This document shows, piece after piece, positions 23,287-32,949 of a stretch of DNA of 64,000 bases. Within the stretch, counting starts at the first letter, position 1. Every line of letters starts with the position of its first letter. Source of the DNA: an uncultured Bacteroidales bacterium (GTDB lineage: Bacteria > Bacteroidota > Bacteroidia > Bacteroidales > UBA932); NCBI GenBank assembly GCA_934695325.1, contig CAKUVD010000012.1, positions 5,001 to 69,000 of the forward strand, in the 5' to 3' direction. The notes under the pieces are model-generated. The model made no database searches and was not told the origin of the DNA. It saw only the letters and a program-made list of their open reading frames with translations. A program made the position numbers and the translations under genes.

Positions 23287-24831
23287 CTAGTCCCTCCTGT
23301 GAACATTAAGACCATTGACCTTGATGGCGCTGAACGGCCTGGACGGGCAGAGATATTCACACGCCCCGCAGCCGATGCAACGACTCTCGTTTACCGTAGG
23401 AATCCTCAGCGAATCATTGTCCGAAGGATCTTTCCTCACCATCATTATCGCCCCTGCAGGACAATGCCTTGCGCAGTTCCCGCACGAGACGCCGTCACGG
23501 TTCACCACGCAGAGGTCCAGATCCACGTGAGCCGTACCGATGTGCATTGTCGTCTTCTCTTCTATGTCGTATGGCCGTATAGGGCCGGACGGGCATACCT
23601 GTGAGCACTTGTTGCACTCCACACGGCACCAGCCGCGCTCGTAAGACATCTCCGGCTGCATCAGATGCTCCAGTGAAGACGAAGGCCTCAGCACCCCGTT
23701 CGGGCACTGCGAGACACAGAGCTGGCAAGCGGTACAATGCTGGTAGAACTCCTTGACACTCAATGCGCCGAATGGCACCAGCGGCACTGTCCTCTCCGGA
23801 GCCTTCTTTCCTATCACTGCGGCCAGACCTCCGTCCACCTTCTTCTCCTGCGCCTTCACGGTCAATGTCCCCAGTGTCAATGCAGATGTCGCGATAAATG
23901 CACGCCTGCCGTTATCATCTGTGCCTGCCGAGTCGGTCGGAATCGACGAGACATCCTTTGCCGTCCTATCTGCATTGACCTTGTCGGAGTCGTCATTCCG
24001 GTTTTCCCAGAAAAGCCTGTACTTCATAGCGCCGAACTTGCACGTGTCGATGCAGTCGAAGCAGGCCACGCACCGGCTGTAGTCCACCTTGTGCTTGTTC
24101 AAGTCAATGCAAGCCGCCTTGCAGTTTCTTTCGCAGAGGTGACAGGTCTTGCACTTGGAGGTGTCGATGACCGGGCGGAAAATCGCGAACCTGGAGAAGA
24201 AGCTGAGCACAGTTCCCACAGGGCAGATCGTATTGCAGTATGTCCTGCCGTTCCTTGCCGCCAGAATCACTATGACGATGAAAGTGACCGAGGCGATGAT
24301 GAAGGTAGGTATGCTTCTGATCCACACGTCCTTGTGCTCGAACGCATAGCCGCCGGCCTTCTCGGCGATCCAGGAGCAGAGATTGTTCCCCCATAGCCAT
24401 ATCGGAGAGAAAAGGTTCTGCGCTATCCTGCCGTAGGAACTGTATGGAGCGAAAAGGGCTACGAGTGCATTGGCGCCGAGAATCATCGCGATGATGAATA
24501 CCGCCAGCATACCGTATCTCAGCCATTTCTTCTCTGGAGACCATCCGAAATGCTTCTTGTGGCGTTTTCTCCATCCCTTGAAGGAATGTGCCACGACGTC
24601 TTGAAAGATGCCCATAGGGCAGATGACGGAGCAATAGACTCTTCCGAACACCAGCGTGAGCAGAAGAAGCGCTATCACGACGACTTCATTAAGCGCCAGG
24701 GCCGCAGGAAGGAACTGGATCTTAGCCAGCCAGCCGAACCATCTGGACGCCAGCCCGGTGAAGTCCAGAAACAGGAGCGTGCACAGAATGAACACGATTC
24801 CTGCGATGATGATGCGGATTATTTTCAGCAT
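23287..24831 (-). CDS. Membrane-bound polyferredoxin, NapH-like
   Basis: The N-terminal 200 residues hold four or five membrane helices and two CxxxCP motifs (YCSVICPMGIFQD near residue 67; YCNTICPVGT near 197) as in NapH/MauN proteins. Soluble 4Fe-4S motifs follow (CKTCHLCERNCKAAC; CVACFDCIDTCKFG). A twin-arginine-like hydrophobic stretch (RRAFIATSALTLGTL) near residue 310 separates them from four more cluster motifs (CTACQLCVSQCP; CNKCSQVCP; CGNCARHCP; CIGCGACEYLCP). It likely carries electrons across the membrane to the adjacent exported reductase. Confidence 0.85.
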   Translation of the reverse strand: MLKIIRIIIAGIVFILCTLLFLDFTGLASRWFGWLAKIQFLPAALALNEVVVIALLLLTLVFGRVYCSVICPMGIFQDVVAHSFKGWRKRHKKHFGWSPEKKWLRYGMLAVFIIAMILGANALVALFAPYSSYGRIAQNLFSPIWLWGNNLCSWIAEKAGGYAFEHKDVWIRSIPTFIIASVTFIVIVILAARNGRTYCNTICPVGTVLSFFSRFAIFRPVIDTSKCKTCHLCERNCKAACIDLNKHKVDYSRCVACFDCIDTCKFGAMKYRLFWENRNDDSDKVNADRTAKDVSSIPTDSAGTDDNGRRAFIATSALTLGTLTVKAQEKKVDGGLAAVIGKKAPERTVPLVPFGALSVKEFYQHCTACQLCVSQCPNGVLRPSSSLEHLMQPEMSYERGWCRVECNKCSQVCPSGPIRPYDIEEKTTMHIGTAHVDLDLCVVNRDGVSCGNCARHCPAGAIMMVRKDPSDNDSLRIPTVNESRCIGCGACEYLCPSRPFSAIKVNGLNVHRRD

Positions 24832-24879
24832 AAGCCAAAAGTTTTTATTGCCGGTGCCAGCCCGGCATTGATTGTTGTG

Positions 24880-25575
24880 CTAGTCCAAAATTATAAGCGC
24901 AGCGGACGGATGATTGAACGTGAGACTGACCTCATCCCTGTCAGCCTTGTTCAAGGTCGCCTTCCACCAATTGTCAAATACCACTCCGTCAGTCTTCCAC
25001 TTCAAACCTTCCGACTTGATGTTCAGCGAATTGTCTGCCGAGAAGATGGATACCTCGCGACCCTCGCCGACCTGAAACGAGCAGGTATCCGTGACAGCGA
25101 AGGCAGTGGTCCAGTCCGAGACGATGTCGATGTTGAGGCCCTGCCGTACTTCCAGCCCGTCCAGAATCTCCCTCTTCTTCAGCCCGGCCATCTCCTTCGC
25201 ATACTCCATAAGGTAAGACAGATTCCCGATGGTATGGTCTTCGCGCATCCCTCCGGCGCCGAGAATATGAATGGTGTCAATGTCCTTGTACCTCCCCAGC
25301 ACGTATCTGAATGCCTTGTTCAGGTCATTGTATTCCTGCTCGGATTCCCTGACTAGAATCCCTGCAAACTTCTTTTGCATAGCCTGCGGCAGCGAGTCCA
25401 GGTCGCCGATAATCGCATCCGGCAGCCTCTCGTGGCCGAAAATCTTCCGACAACGTCTCATATACGTTACGGCCGCTCCGTCGCAACAGACGATATGATC
25501 CGCCGACCGCAGCAGATACAGGGGGTATTCCTTCTTAGGAAACTCTCCCTTGCATATTATCGCCACGCTTGCCAT
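24880..25575 (-). CDS. thiN: Thiamine pyrophosphokinase
   Basis: The 231-residue enzyme transfers pyrophosphate from ATP to thiamine, giving the cofactor thiamine diphosphate. Motifs include VCCDGAAVTYM near residue 32, AIIGDLDSLP near 55 with the metal-binding Asp pair, and ILGAGGMREDHTIGNLSYLM near 108, all typical of the TPK catalytic domain. The ATG at 25575 overlaps the methyltransferase stop, so it ends a co-transcribed group of four genes. A GTG one codon earlier is possible but less likely. Confidence 0.85.
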   Translation of the reverse strand: MASVAIICKGEFPKKEYPLYLLRSADHIVCCDGAAVTYMRRCRKIFGHERLPDAIIGDLDSLPQAMQKKFAGILVRESEQEYNDLNKAFRYVLGRYKDIDTIHILGAGGMREDHTIGNLSYLMEYAKEMAGLKKREILDGLEVRQGLNIDIVSDWTTAFAVTDTCSFQVGEGREVSIFSADNSLNIKSEGLKWKTDGVVFDNWWKATLNKADRDEVSLTFNHPSAALIILD

Positions 25576-26213
25576 CACTTCTTACGTATTATGCTCAGCC
25601 CGTGCCGCACCGGCAATATCACTGTCTCCACTCGCGGATCTCCGGCCGTCAGCTCGTTGAACTTCACTATCCCTGCAGTCTGCTTGTCTCCTGGCACATT
25701 CTCCGCATAGACCTTCCCGTCCCAGAGCACGTCGTCTGCCAGAATGAAACCTCCAGGTCGGGTAAGATCCAATGCAAGTTCGTAATAGTCAGGATATTCT
25801 CTTTTGTTCGCATCAATGAACGTGAGATCGTAGCAGACCTTTCCCACTTGTCCTCGCATAAACTCCAAGGCGTCCACTATGTGCAGTTCCACAAGGTTTT
25901 CCACATTAGCTCTCGAAAAACCCTCCCGTATCAGATCCTCCAGCTCGTCATTTATCTCCAGGGTATCGATATGCCCGCCTTCGGGCAGTCCCAGGGCAAT
26001 GCAGATGGCGGAATAACCTGTGAATGTCCCTATCTCCAGCACATTCCGTGGCCCGAGCATTCTCGTGAGCATATACAGAAACGCTCCCTGGGTATGCCCT
26101 GATAGCATTCTAGGGTAGTTGGTCCTGATGTTGGTCTGCCTCTCCAGCCAGTCCAGCGCCTCATTGTGTATGGAGCAATGCTCTTCTATATATCTCTCCA
26201 ACGGATTCTCCAT
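25575..26213 (-). CDS. O-methyltransferase, SAM-dependent, family 3
   Basis: The 212-residue protein has the class I methyltransferase core: VLEIGTFTGYSAICIALG near residues 64-81, DTLEINDE near 90, and FIDANKREYPDYYELAL near 143-159 with FILADDVLWDGKV, as in CCoAOMT/YrrM-type enzymes that methylate catechol or similar hydroxyls using a divalent metal. The substrate is unknown. It lies 13 bp after the M16 peptidase and overlaps the thiamine pyrophosphokinase start. Confidence 0.85.
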   Translation of the reverse strand: MENPLERYIEEHCSIHNEALDWLERQTNIRTNYPRMLSGHTQGAFLYMLTRMLGPRNVLEIGTFTGYSAICIALGLPEGGHIDTLEINDELEDLIREGFSRANVENLVELHIVDALEFMRGQVGKVCYDLTFIDANKREYPDYYELALDLTRPGGFILADDVLWDGKVYAENVPGDKQTAGIVKFNELTAGDPRVETVILPVRHGLSIIRKK

Positions 26214-26226
26214 CGTCCAAAAATCT

Positions 26227-27459
26227 TTAAATCATCACCAGCGAACTTATGTGCCCCGGCGCGAAAATTCTGCACGCCATCTCACGTATCCAGGCAGCCG
26301 AAATCTCCTCGATCTGGCGTCTGGTCTCTTCCTGTGAGGCTACCCTCCCGAAAGCCAGCAGGCTCTTGCCCATACTCAGACATTGCGCCTCACCATTGTC
26401 CGAACTTATGGCGAGCTGTCCGAGCAGCTGCTTCTTGGCCGCATTTAGCTTCCTCTCTGTCAGCTCCGTGTCCTGCAGCCTTGCGAGAACCTTGCCTATG
26501 GCGGTCATACATTTCTCGAGATTTTCCTTCTCGCAGCCCAGGGTTATGGCAAGTATCCCTGTGTCGGCATATTGGGTGTACGAACTTTCCACGCCATATA
26601 CCCATCCGTGCTTTTCACGCAGGATGCTGTTCAATATGGAGTTCATCGCCGGCCCTCCCAATATGTTGCTCATAAGAGACGTCGCCAGCCTCTCTCTCTC
26701 CTCATAAAGAGACGGCGCATATCCTCCAAGTACGGCATTGGCCTCGTGGTTCTTCTTGGTTATCACATCGTTGAACACATTTTCCAATGTCACGTGCTTT
26801 GGCTTCGCCGGCTCCGTAATGGCCATTCTCTCGCCGCCGAAGAACTTGCGGCACATCTTCAGTATGTCCTCTTCCATCCTTCTCTCGTCAATGTCTGCCA
26901 CAACCGTGAGAGCCATTGACTCCGGGACGAATTTCTCGGCTGTGAACCTTCGCAGCTCATCGGAAGTTATGGCCTTGACTGATCTCGCGGTGCCAAGAAT
27001 CGGCATAGACAGCGGATGCCCTTTGAACAGCTTCTCTTCGAACCTGTCATATACGTCATCGGCCGGACTGTCTTTATATGACTTTATTTCGTCTATCACT
27101 ACGCCGCGCTCCGTGTCCACCTCGGTTTCAGGGAAAGTCGCCGAAGTGGCTATCTCCATAAGAAGCGAACTCGCCTTAGGCAGGTCTTCTTTCAGCACGG
27201 TGGCGTGAAGCACGATTTCCTCTTTGGTAGTGTATGCGTTGAGCTCTCCGCCGAGTCTGTCCAGGTAACCGTTTATCACAGAGGAACTTTTGCGGGCCGT
27301 CCCCTTGAACAGTGTGTGCTCCGTGAAATGAGCTATCCCGCTGTGGAACCCAGCCTCTGATCTCGTCCCGCAAGATATTCCGAGAGAACAATATGCCACG
27401 GCGGATCCGCTCCTCTTCACCGCATAGCGTATGCCGCATTCAGCCTTACCTGTGATCAT
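26227..27459 (-). CDS. M16 family zinc peptidase
   Basis: The 410-residue enzyme carries the inverted zinc motif HFTEH at residues 44-48 with the downstream Glu in the RGVVIDEIKSY region, followed by the M16 C-terminal domain (LNAAKKQLLGQLAISSDNGE). This is a single-chain subfamily B-type processing peptidase. No signal peptide is seen, so it is probably cytoplasmic. It lies 3 bp after a secreted protein gene. Substrate unknown. Confidence 0.85.
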   Translation of the reverse strand: MITGKAECGIRYAVKRSGSAVAYCSLGISCGTRSEAGFHSGIAHFTEHTLFKGTARKSSSVINGYLDRLGGELNAYTTKEEIVLHATVLKEDLPKASSLLMEIATSATFPETEVDTERGVVIDEIKSYKDSPADDVYDRFEEKLFKGHPLSMPILGTARSVKAITSDELRRFTAEKFVPESMALTVVADIDERRMEEDILKMCRKFFGGERMAITEPAKPKHVTLENVFNDVITKKNHEANAVLGGYAPSLYEERERLATSLMSNILGGPAMNSILNSILREKHGWVYGVESSYTQYADTGILAITLGCEKENLEKCMTAIGKVLARLQDTELTERKLNAAKKQLLGQLAISSDNGEAQCLSMGKSLLAFGRVASQEETRRQIEEISAAWIREMACRIFAPGHISSLVMI

Positions 27460-27462
27460 CCC

Positions 27463-28293
27463 CTAACGTGTTTTCGCTATTTTCTTCAGGTCGCCTTTCA
27501 GAAAGCCGGTGCTTGCTTCGGATGTGACATTCTGTTTCTTGTAGAAGAAGAGCTCGTGCGTCCTCGAGTCGATGAGAATCTTCCAGCAGACCGCCCCCTT
27601 GTGAGGCTCCGACGGCGTGACGATATAGCTTACCAATGTCTTCCCTCCAGCCAGAAACAGACTGTCCGCTTCGCTGCCGGAAGTTATGTCAATGCCTTTC
27701 TTCTCCATCTTCGCACGGAATGCGGAATCCACGGACTCCGCGATGTCGTCTTCGGCGATTACCGCTGTCCGCCCGGACGACTTGCCCAGAGGCGAGGTGT
27801 ATGAGCTGAGCCCGGAGAAATTGCCCTGCAGCGATTTGGCCACGTAGCCCTGCATAACGTCTATGAGGCCCGGAAGCATAGCCGCCTCTCTGCCTGACGG
27901 GATGTCCGCGGCGCATATCGGCATACTCACTACTTCCACCATATCGTTCACAGTCTTGGCCGTCACCTTGCCTTTCACGATTGTGAGCATCGTGATGCCC
28001 GGCTTCTCCTCTTTCTTGTATTTGACTTTCACCGGAATCATAAAATAGTATTCCTCGCTGTTCTTCAGAGAGTTGAACTCGTCCATAGAACAGAACTCGA
28101 AAGGTGACAGGCTCCACGTGTTGTTCACGGCTTCGCGGAGGAAAGGGTCTATGAAATGGTTTCCCGACAGGACTACCTTCATCGTCCTGACGGCGAAGTC
28201 GCTGAGCTTCTCCTTCCTGGTGGTTATCTGAGCCTGTGCCGCCGCGCTTACGCATACTGCGAGGGCGGCTAAGATCATTATGACGCGTCTCAT
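27463..28293 (-). CDS. Secreted protein of unknown function (276 residues)
   Basis: The ATG at 28293 gives a clean signal peptide (MRRVIMILAALAVCVSAAAQ). A longer frame upstream would run through the divergent promoter region and lose the signal. The mature part is beta-rich with no motif I recognise. It heads a leftward operon with the M16 peptidase, methyltransferase and thiN. Confidence 0.7.
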   Translation of the reverse strand: MRRVIMILAALAVCVSAAAQAQITTRKEKLSDFAVRTMKVVLSGNHFIDPFLREAVNNTWSLSPFEFCSMDEFNSLKNSEEYYFMIPVKVKYKKEEKPGITMLTIVKGKVTAKTVNDMVEVVSMPICAADIPSGREAAMLPGLIDVMQGYVAKSLQGNFSGLSSYTSPLGKSSGRTAVIAEDDIAESVDSAFRAKMEKKGIDITSGSEADSLFLAGGKTLVSYIVTPSEPHKGAVCWKILIDSRTHELFFYKKQNVTSEASTGFLKGDLKKIAKTR

Positions 28294-28349
28294 TCTTTTA
28301 TCCTCATTATAGGCTTTTTCGGTGTCGCCATACATTGGCGCTATTATTG

Positions 28350-28386
28350 CAAAGATACGAAAATTCAGTTTTTTTATGTAAGTTTG
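28350..28386. promoter_or_regulatory. Divergent promoters between 27463-28293 and 28406-29314
   Basis: TATCTTTG read leftward (28357-28350) and TAAGTTTG read rightward (28379-28386). Neither has a clean TTTG at -33. Confidence 0.55.
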
Positions 28387-28405
28387 CATCATAACTTGAA
28401 TCATT

Positions 28406-29314
28406 ATGGAAACAGATCCTATTGTACGTCGCGAGATGGAAGCTAGGCTCGCGAAAGAGAAAAGCCTGAAAACCACAATGTATGTACTTGTGGGAGTAGC
28501 TGTAGTGCTGGGTGCGGTGCTCGCCTATGTGTGGAGCCAGAAATCATCACTCATAAGCGAACTCGAGGATGAGAAGCAGGACCTTACAGTCCAGATGGAG
28601 AACCTTCAGAATGACTATGCTTCATTGTCCTCGGACTATGACTCGATAAACTCTCAGCTGGACACGTCCCGTGCGGAAGTGGCAAACCTCATAGAAAGGA
28701 TAAAGAAGACGGACGCCACGAACCGCGCTAAGATGCGTCAATATGAGAAGGAACTCGGTACCCTCCGAAGCATAATGCGCAACTATATCGTACAGATAGA
28801 CTCTCTTAACACACTGAATCATAAGCTTACGGCTGACGCCGCGGCGGCTCGCAGAGAGGCGGCTGCCAGCAAGGCGGAGAACGCTCAGCTGTCACAGCAG
28901 GTCGAGAGCCTCAGCGGACAGGTTGCCGCGGGCTCTGTCATAAAGGCCCGCAACATACACTTGGAGGCATACGCTTCCAACGACAAGGTCATCGACAGGA
29001 GCAGTCGTGTGGTAAGGCTTCTCACGTCGCTCTCCCTGGTGGAGAATGACCTCGCTCCGAAGGGGCCTGTGAGAGTATATATTCGTGTGAAGGATCCTGA
29101 CGGAATCATCCTTACCAATTCCAACCGTACGTCTTTCACTCTGAACGGCGAGACAATGGTCGCTTCCGCATCCAGAAAGGTGGACTATGAGGGCAAGGAA
29201 GTGCCGCTGAGTATCTATCTTAATGATATACCTGGTTTCCAGAAGGGTGTCTATACTGTTGAGGCCTATACGGAACAGTCATTTCTCGGCAAGGCTGAAC
29301 TAATGCTCAGATAA
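28406..29314 (+). CDS. Membrane-anchored coiled-coil protein (302 residues)
   Basis: A short cytoplasmic N-terminus, one membrane helix (TTMYVLVGVAVVLGAVLAYVW, near residues 23-43), then a long coiled coil to about residue 170 and a C-terminal beta-rich domain (GPVRVYIRVKDPDGIILTNS). This architecture is widespread in Bacteroidetes without an assigned role. The C-terminal domain is periplasmic by topology. It stands just before hemW. Confidence 0.7.
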   Translation: METDPIVRREMEARLAKEKSLKTTMYVLVGVAVVLGAVLAYVWSQKSSLISELEDEKQDLTVQMENLQNDYASLSSDYDSINSQLDTSRAEVANLIERIKKTDATNRAKMRQYEKELGTLRSIMRNYIVQIDSLNTLNHKLTADAAAARREAAASKAENAQLSQQVESLSGQVAAGSVIKARNIHLEAYASNDKVIDRSSRVVRLLTSLSLVENDLAPKGPVRVYIRVKDPDGIILTNSNRTSFTLNGETMVASASRKVDYEGKEVPLSIYLNDIPGFQKGVYTVEAYTEQSFLGKAELMLR

Positions 29315-29316
29315 CA

Positions 29317-30474
29317 TTGATTTACATTCACGTCCCATTCTGCAGGAGTTTCTGCACATATTGCGGCTTCTATTCAGAGGCGGTTCCGGTGTGCAGGGGC
29401 GGGGAGTCCGAAGAGATAGCAAGGTTCGGACGCTATGCGGATACGGTATGCCGTGAAATCTCATCAAGGGCGGAGGAAATCCGCTCTACGTTGCCGGACG
29501 GAGCTTTTTCCGGCAAGGTGGATACACTATATATAGGAGGAGGCACCCCGTCGGTGCTTCCTCTTCCTGTTCTGGATCGTATCGTCAGGACTCTGAATGA
29601 AGTCGTGTACGGGGCAGCGGGGCACGACTATGTGGAGTTCACCGTGGAGGTGAATCCTGAGGACATCATTGAAAAGGGCGAGGATTATCTCCGCGGCCTG
29701 ATTTCTATGGGTGTCAATAGGATAAGTATGGGAGTGCAGTCATTTGACGACAGGGCTCTCCGCTGGATGAACCGCCGTCACGATGCCGCGGGGGCTGAGG
29801 AGGCTTATTGGATGATGCGAGGCCAGGGCATCAGGAACATCAGCATTGACCTTATATATGGGATAGGGGGCCTGGAAGACAGGACTTGGGACGCGACATT
29901 GCGCAAGGCTGTGGGGTTGAGTCCCTCGCACATCTCGGCATACCAGCTGTCGGTCGAGGAGGGGAGTGCATTGGCGCGGATTGCGGATGAAGGAGGATAT
30001 GAGGAGGCGTCTGACGAGGATTGTCGCCGTCAGTATGATATCCTGTGCTCGGCCCTTTATGATGCGGGATATCATCATTACGAGGTCTCCAATTTCGCTT
30101 ATCCTGGGTTCGAGGCTCTTCACAACTCATCGTATTGGCGCAGGATTCCGTATGTCGGTCTCGGCCCGGGTGCTCATTCCGCTGTCGTCGGGGCGGACGG
30201 CAAGGTCGATGTCCGTAAGTGGAATACGGAGACTCTGCCAGAATATGTTTCTGAAAGTGAGAGCCTTACGGCTGAGGATGTGGCTGTTGAGGAGATTATG
30301 CTCGGGCTCAGGACCGACAGAGGCGTGGAAGAGTCCAAGATTCCTCGTGATGTCCTGAGGCGTCTTCTGGACGAGAAGGCTCTGGTGCGTACTCTATATG
30401 GCTGCGTAAGGATTCCGGAAGACCGTTTTTTCGTTTCTGATGACATAATACGTGACTGCATCAGTCTCCTATAA
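29317..30474 (+). CDS. hemW: Radical SAM protein HemW (coproporphyrinogen III oxidase-like)
   Basis: The start is TTG at 29317 (MIYIHVPFCR), 2 bp after the previous stop; no ATG fits. The radical SAM cluster is CRSFCTYC near residues 9-16, with the SAM-binding YIGGGTPSVLP near 71 and EVNPEDI near 115. HemW-type proteins insert haem into respiratory enzymes or act in anaerobic haem synthesis. The 385-residue length is normal. The neighbouring CxxxCxxC spacing plus an extra Cys before the set is typical of the group. Confidence 0.85.
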   Translation: MIYIHVPFCRSFCTYCGFYSEAVPVCRGGESEEIARFGRYADTVCREISSRAEEIRSTLPDGAFSGKVDTLYIGGGTPSVLPLPVLDRIVRTLNEVVYGAAGHDYVEFTVEVNPEDIIEKGEDYLRGLISMGVNRISMGVQSFDDRALRWMNRRHDAAGAEEAYWMMRGQGIRNISIDLIYGIGGLEDRTWDATLRKAVGLSPSHISAYQLSVEEGSALARIADEGGYEEASDEDCRRQYDILCSALYDAGYHHYEVSNFAYPGFEALHNSSYWRRIPYVGLGPGAHSAVVGADGKVDVRKWNTETLPEYVSESESLTAEDVAVEEIMLGLRTDRGVEESKIPRDVLRRLLDEKALVRTLYGCVRIPEDRFFVSDDIIRDCISLL

Positions 30475-30486
30475 ATATCTGTTGTA

Positions 30487-32367
30487 ATGGAAAACGTTAT
30501 GGAAAATGCGTATGCACATAGGATAGGGCTTGTCCGTGAAATGATGAAGTCGAAAGGGTTGGATGCTATGATAATAACAGGATCCGATCCTCATTGCAGT
30601 GAATATCCTGCGCCTCGGTGGAAGCAGGTGGAGTGGCTCAGCGGGTTTACCGGAGAGGCCGGTGACTTGGTCATAACTCAGGATCACGCAGGTCTCTGGA
30701 CGGACACGCGATATTTCATTCAGGCGAATCAACAGCTGGACGGCACGGGCGTGGAATTGCACAAGACCAGGATTCCCGGTGAAGTGCTCATTCCTGAGTG
30801 GCTTGCGGAAGTGGCTTTTCACGACTGTCCCGGTATGGTTACTGTGGCTGTGGATGGTCTTTCCCAGACGGTCTCCTCAATAGATGCCATCAAAAAGGCG
30901 TTCCGACATTCTGGGCGCAAGCCGGCCTCGGAAGATGTCGGCAAAAGCTTCCGGGTCGTGGATATGCCTGATTTCATTGAGTTTATATGGAATGACAGGC
31001 CTCTTGTACCGTCGTCTCCGATAATCACTCTCGGAGATGATATCACTGGAGAGTCCAGACGTTCCAAACTCTCGTGGCTCAGGCAGGCAGTCGTGGACAG
31101 AGGGTGTGACTCCATTCTTATGACATCCCTTGATGAAATAGCCTGGCTGCTCAATGTCCGTGGTTCCGATGTGGAGCATAATCCTGTGGTAATGTCGTAT
31201 CTGGTCGTTACACAGGATGACGTCTACTGGTTTGTGAAAAAGACATCCTGCACCGGCGAAGATTCCGAGACGCGAGCCAGTTTCGGGGAACTGTCTGGAG
31301 ACGGGGTTGAACTGAGGCGGTATGACGATATCAGCGTCTTCTTCGCAGATGCGGCAGAGGAAGGCCTGCATTGTCTTTATGTGGATCCCTCCACATTGAA
31401 TTTCCATCTTTCCAAGATTCTCTCCGCCTCGGGCCCCGACATCCGGATCGTCTCCGGGAAGTCGCCTGTGGCGTTGCGCAAGGCCGTGAAGAACGAGATC
31501 GAAGTGGCGGGGATGCGTGAGGCACATCTGTATGATGGCCTGGCGATAGAGAAGTTCCTGTATTGGCTTGACAGGAGAATGGCATCTGGAGATCCTGTGT
31601 CAGAGTGGGAGGCCGCGATGAAACTCGGTTCACTCCGTTCAGGTATCGAGGGATATATGGGAGACAGTTTCCAGACTATCTCGGCCTATGGCCCTGACGC
31701 CGCACTTCCTCATTATGTGACGCCGGAACGTGGTTCCCGTGTCCTGGAGCCTCGAGGCCTGTATTTGTGCGATTCTGGAGGACAATACCTTTTCGGCACG
31801 ACAGACATCACGAGGACTGTGCCTCTCGGCCCTTGCACGGATATGGAGAGGGAAGACTACACTCTGGTGCTTAAGGGACACATCGCCTTGGCTATGGCCA
31901 TATTCCCTCGTGGAACGGCCGGCTGCCAGATAGATTATGCGGCTCGTTCCCCTCTGTGGCAGTTCCGGAGAAACTTCGGTCACGGGACGGGCCACGGCGT
32001 AGGCTTTTTCCTGAATGTTCACGAGGGGCCGCAGGATATCCGTCAGAATTTCAACCGTCAGCCTCTGCTTCCGGGAATGATCACCTCCGATGAGCCGGGC
32101 CTCTATCGTGAAGGGCGATACGGCATCCGCCACGAGAGTCTGTTGCTCTGCGCGGATGCCGGTATCAATGATTTCGGTGAATGGCTATGCTTTGAGAACT
32201 TGACGCTCTGCCACATAGACACTTCGGCAGTGGTGCCGGAACTTATGTCTGACGAGGAGGTGGCCTGGCTCAATGCCTACAACGAGCGTGTCTACCGGAC
32301 CTTGTCTCCGGAACTGACCTCCGATGTGGCAGAATGGCTCCGTGCCAAGACCCTTCCTGTTAGATGA
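30487..32367 (+). CDS. pepP: Xaa-Pro aminopeptidase, M24 family
   Basis: The 626-residue enzyme has two creatinase-like N-terminal domains and a C-terminal pita-bread fold. Metal ligands: Asp in LCDSGGQYLF and TTDITRTVPL (near 427-443), His in HGTGHGVGFF (near 500), Glu in TSDEPGLYRE (near 535) and Glu in RHESLLLC (near 550). It removes N-terminal residues before proline. The double N-terminal domain is the long eukaryotic-like form common in Bacteroidetes. Its end overlaps the convergent gene by 8 bp. Confidence 0.9.
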   Translation: MENVMENAYAHRIGLVREMMKSKGLDAMIITGSDPHCSEYPAPRWKQVEWLSGFTGEAGDLVITQDHAGLWTDTRYFIQANQQLDGTGVELHKTRIPGEVLIPEWLAEVAFHDCPGMVTVAVDGLSQTVSSIDAIKKAFRHSGRKPASEDVGKSFRVVDMPDFIEFIWNDRPLVPSSPIITLGDDITGESRRSKLSWLRQAVVDRGCDSILMTSLDEIAWLLNVRGSDVEHNPVVMSYLVVTQDDVYWFVKKTSCTGEDSETRASFGELSGDGVELRRYDDISVFFADAAEEGLHCLYVDPSTLNFHLSKILSASGPDIRIVSGKSPVALRKAVKNEIEVAGMREAHLYDGLAIEKFLYWLDRRMASGDPVSEWEAAMKLGSLRSGIEGYMGDSFQTISAYGPDAALPHYVTPERGSRVLEPRGLYLCDSGGQYLFGTTDITRTVPLGPCTDMEREDYTLVLKGHIALAMAIFPRGTAGCQIDYAARSPLWQFRRNFGHGTGHGVGFFLNVHEGPQDIRQNFNRQPLLPGMITSDEPGLYREGRYGIRHESLLLCADAGINDFGEWLCFENLTLCHIDTSAVVPELMSDEEVAWLNAYNERVYRTLSPELTSDVAEWLRAKTLPVR

Positions 32368-32590
32368 AGCGCCTGCGTATCATACGCAGCCCATATAAGA
32401 GTATTCTGTCGAACGGAATGCTTCCGGATATGCTTCTGATTCCGGAGGCGAGCAGCCCCATAGGCGAATACGCATCTTTCATTTCGTTCCAGCGCTCCAG
32501 AACCTCCTCTCCCTTTCTCTCGACTCGGCGAGAGAGGATGCGTCTTGCCTTGTCCAGGCTCTCGATGTCCGTTATGTCTGAATATCTCAT
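32360..32590 (-). CDS. Small protein after the holin-like gene (76 residues)
   Basis: A basic, helical protein (MRYSDITDIESLDKARRILS then an Arg-rich end). It overlaps the holin-like gene by 4 bp and reads the same way, so it closes a three-gene envelope operon. Its 3' end overlaps the convergent aminopeptidase by 8 bp. The family is not known to me. Confidence 0.6.
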   Translation of the reverse strand: MRYSDITDIESLDKARRILSRRVERKGEEVLERWNEMKDAYSPMGLLASGIRSISGSIPFDRILLYGLRMIRRRFI

Positions 32591-32949
32591 TTTTCACCTC
32601 CTTCATCTTCGAAGAACATCCGGACGAACATTCTTACCAACCCGTTGAGGAACAGCTTCTTGCGAAGTAGAAACAGTATAAGTCCGAGCAGCAGGAAGAA
32701 TCCCGCCACGATAAACGCTCCCGCCGTATAGCTCCCGATGATGTCACCGAGCAGAAGCACTCCGCCGAAAGCTGACGCCATAAGGACAATGCTGCCGAGC
32801 GTCAGGAACAGTATGGACAGAAGCAGGCTGTTCAGTGTTACCGAAAGTCCCTTCGCAGTTCTGAGCTTGAGCTCATCCGTTTTCAGGTCAATGTATTCGG
32901 CGGTGCTTCTTGTGAACTCTTCCGCGGGTCTTGTGAAATGGCTCTTCAT
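32587..32949 (-). CDS. Holin-superfamily membrane protein (DUF1469-like)
   Basis: The 120-residue protein has two hydrophobic hairpins (LNSLLLSILFLTLGSIVLMA; YTAGAFIVAGFFLLLGLILF) and a basic C-terminus, matching the phage holin 3_6 / DUF1469 group that sits in host envelope-stress operons. It overlaps the YtxH gene by ATGA. The role of these proteins is not settled; cell-envelope stress is a common proposal. Confidence 0.7.
   Translation of the reverse strand: MKSHFTRPAEEFTRSTAEYIDLKTDELKLRTAKGLSVTLNSLLLSILFLTLGSIVLMASAFGGVLLLGDIIGSYTAGAFIVAGFFLLLGLILFLLRKKLFLNGLVRMFVRMFFEDEGGEK

Noticed and set aside
23737..24396. Rightward 219-residue frame opposite the polyferredoxin
   Set aside because: Cysteine- and arginine-rich shadow of the cluster motifs on the other strand; no start context or domain.
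24849..24867. TGCCGG/CCGGCA hairpin between thiN and the polyferredoxin as a terminator
   Set aside because: The leftward tail is A-rich, not U-rich; there is no sign of termination.
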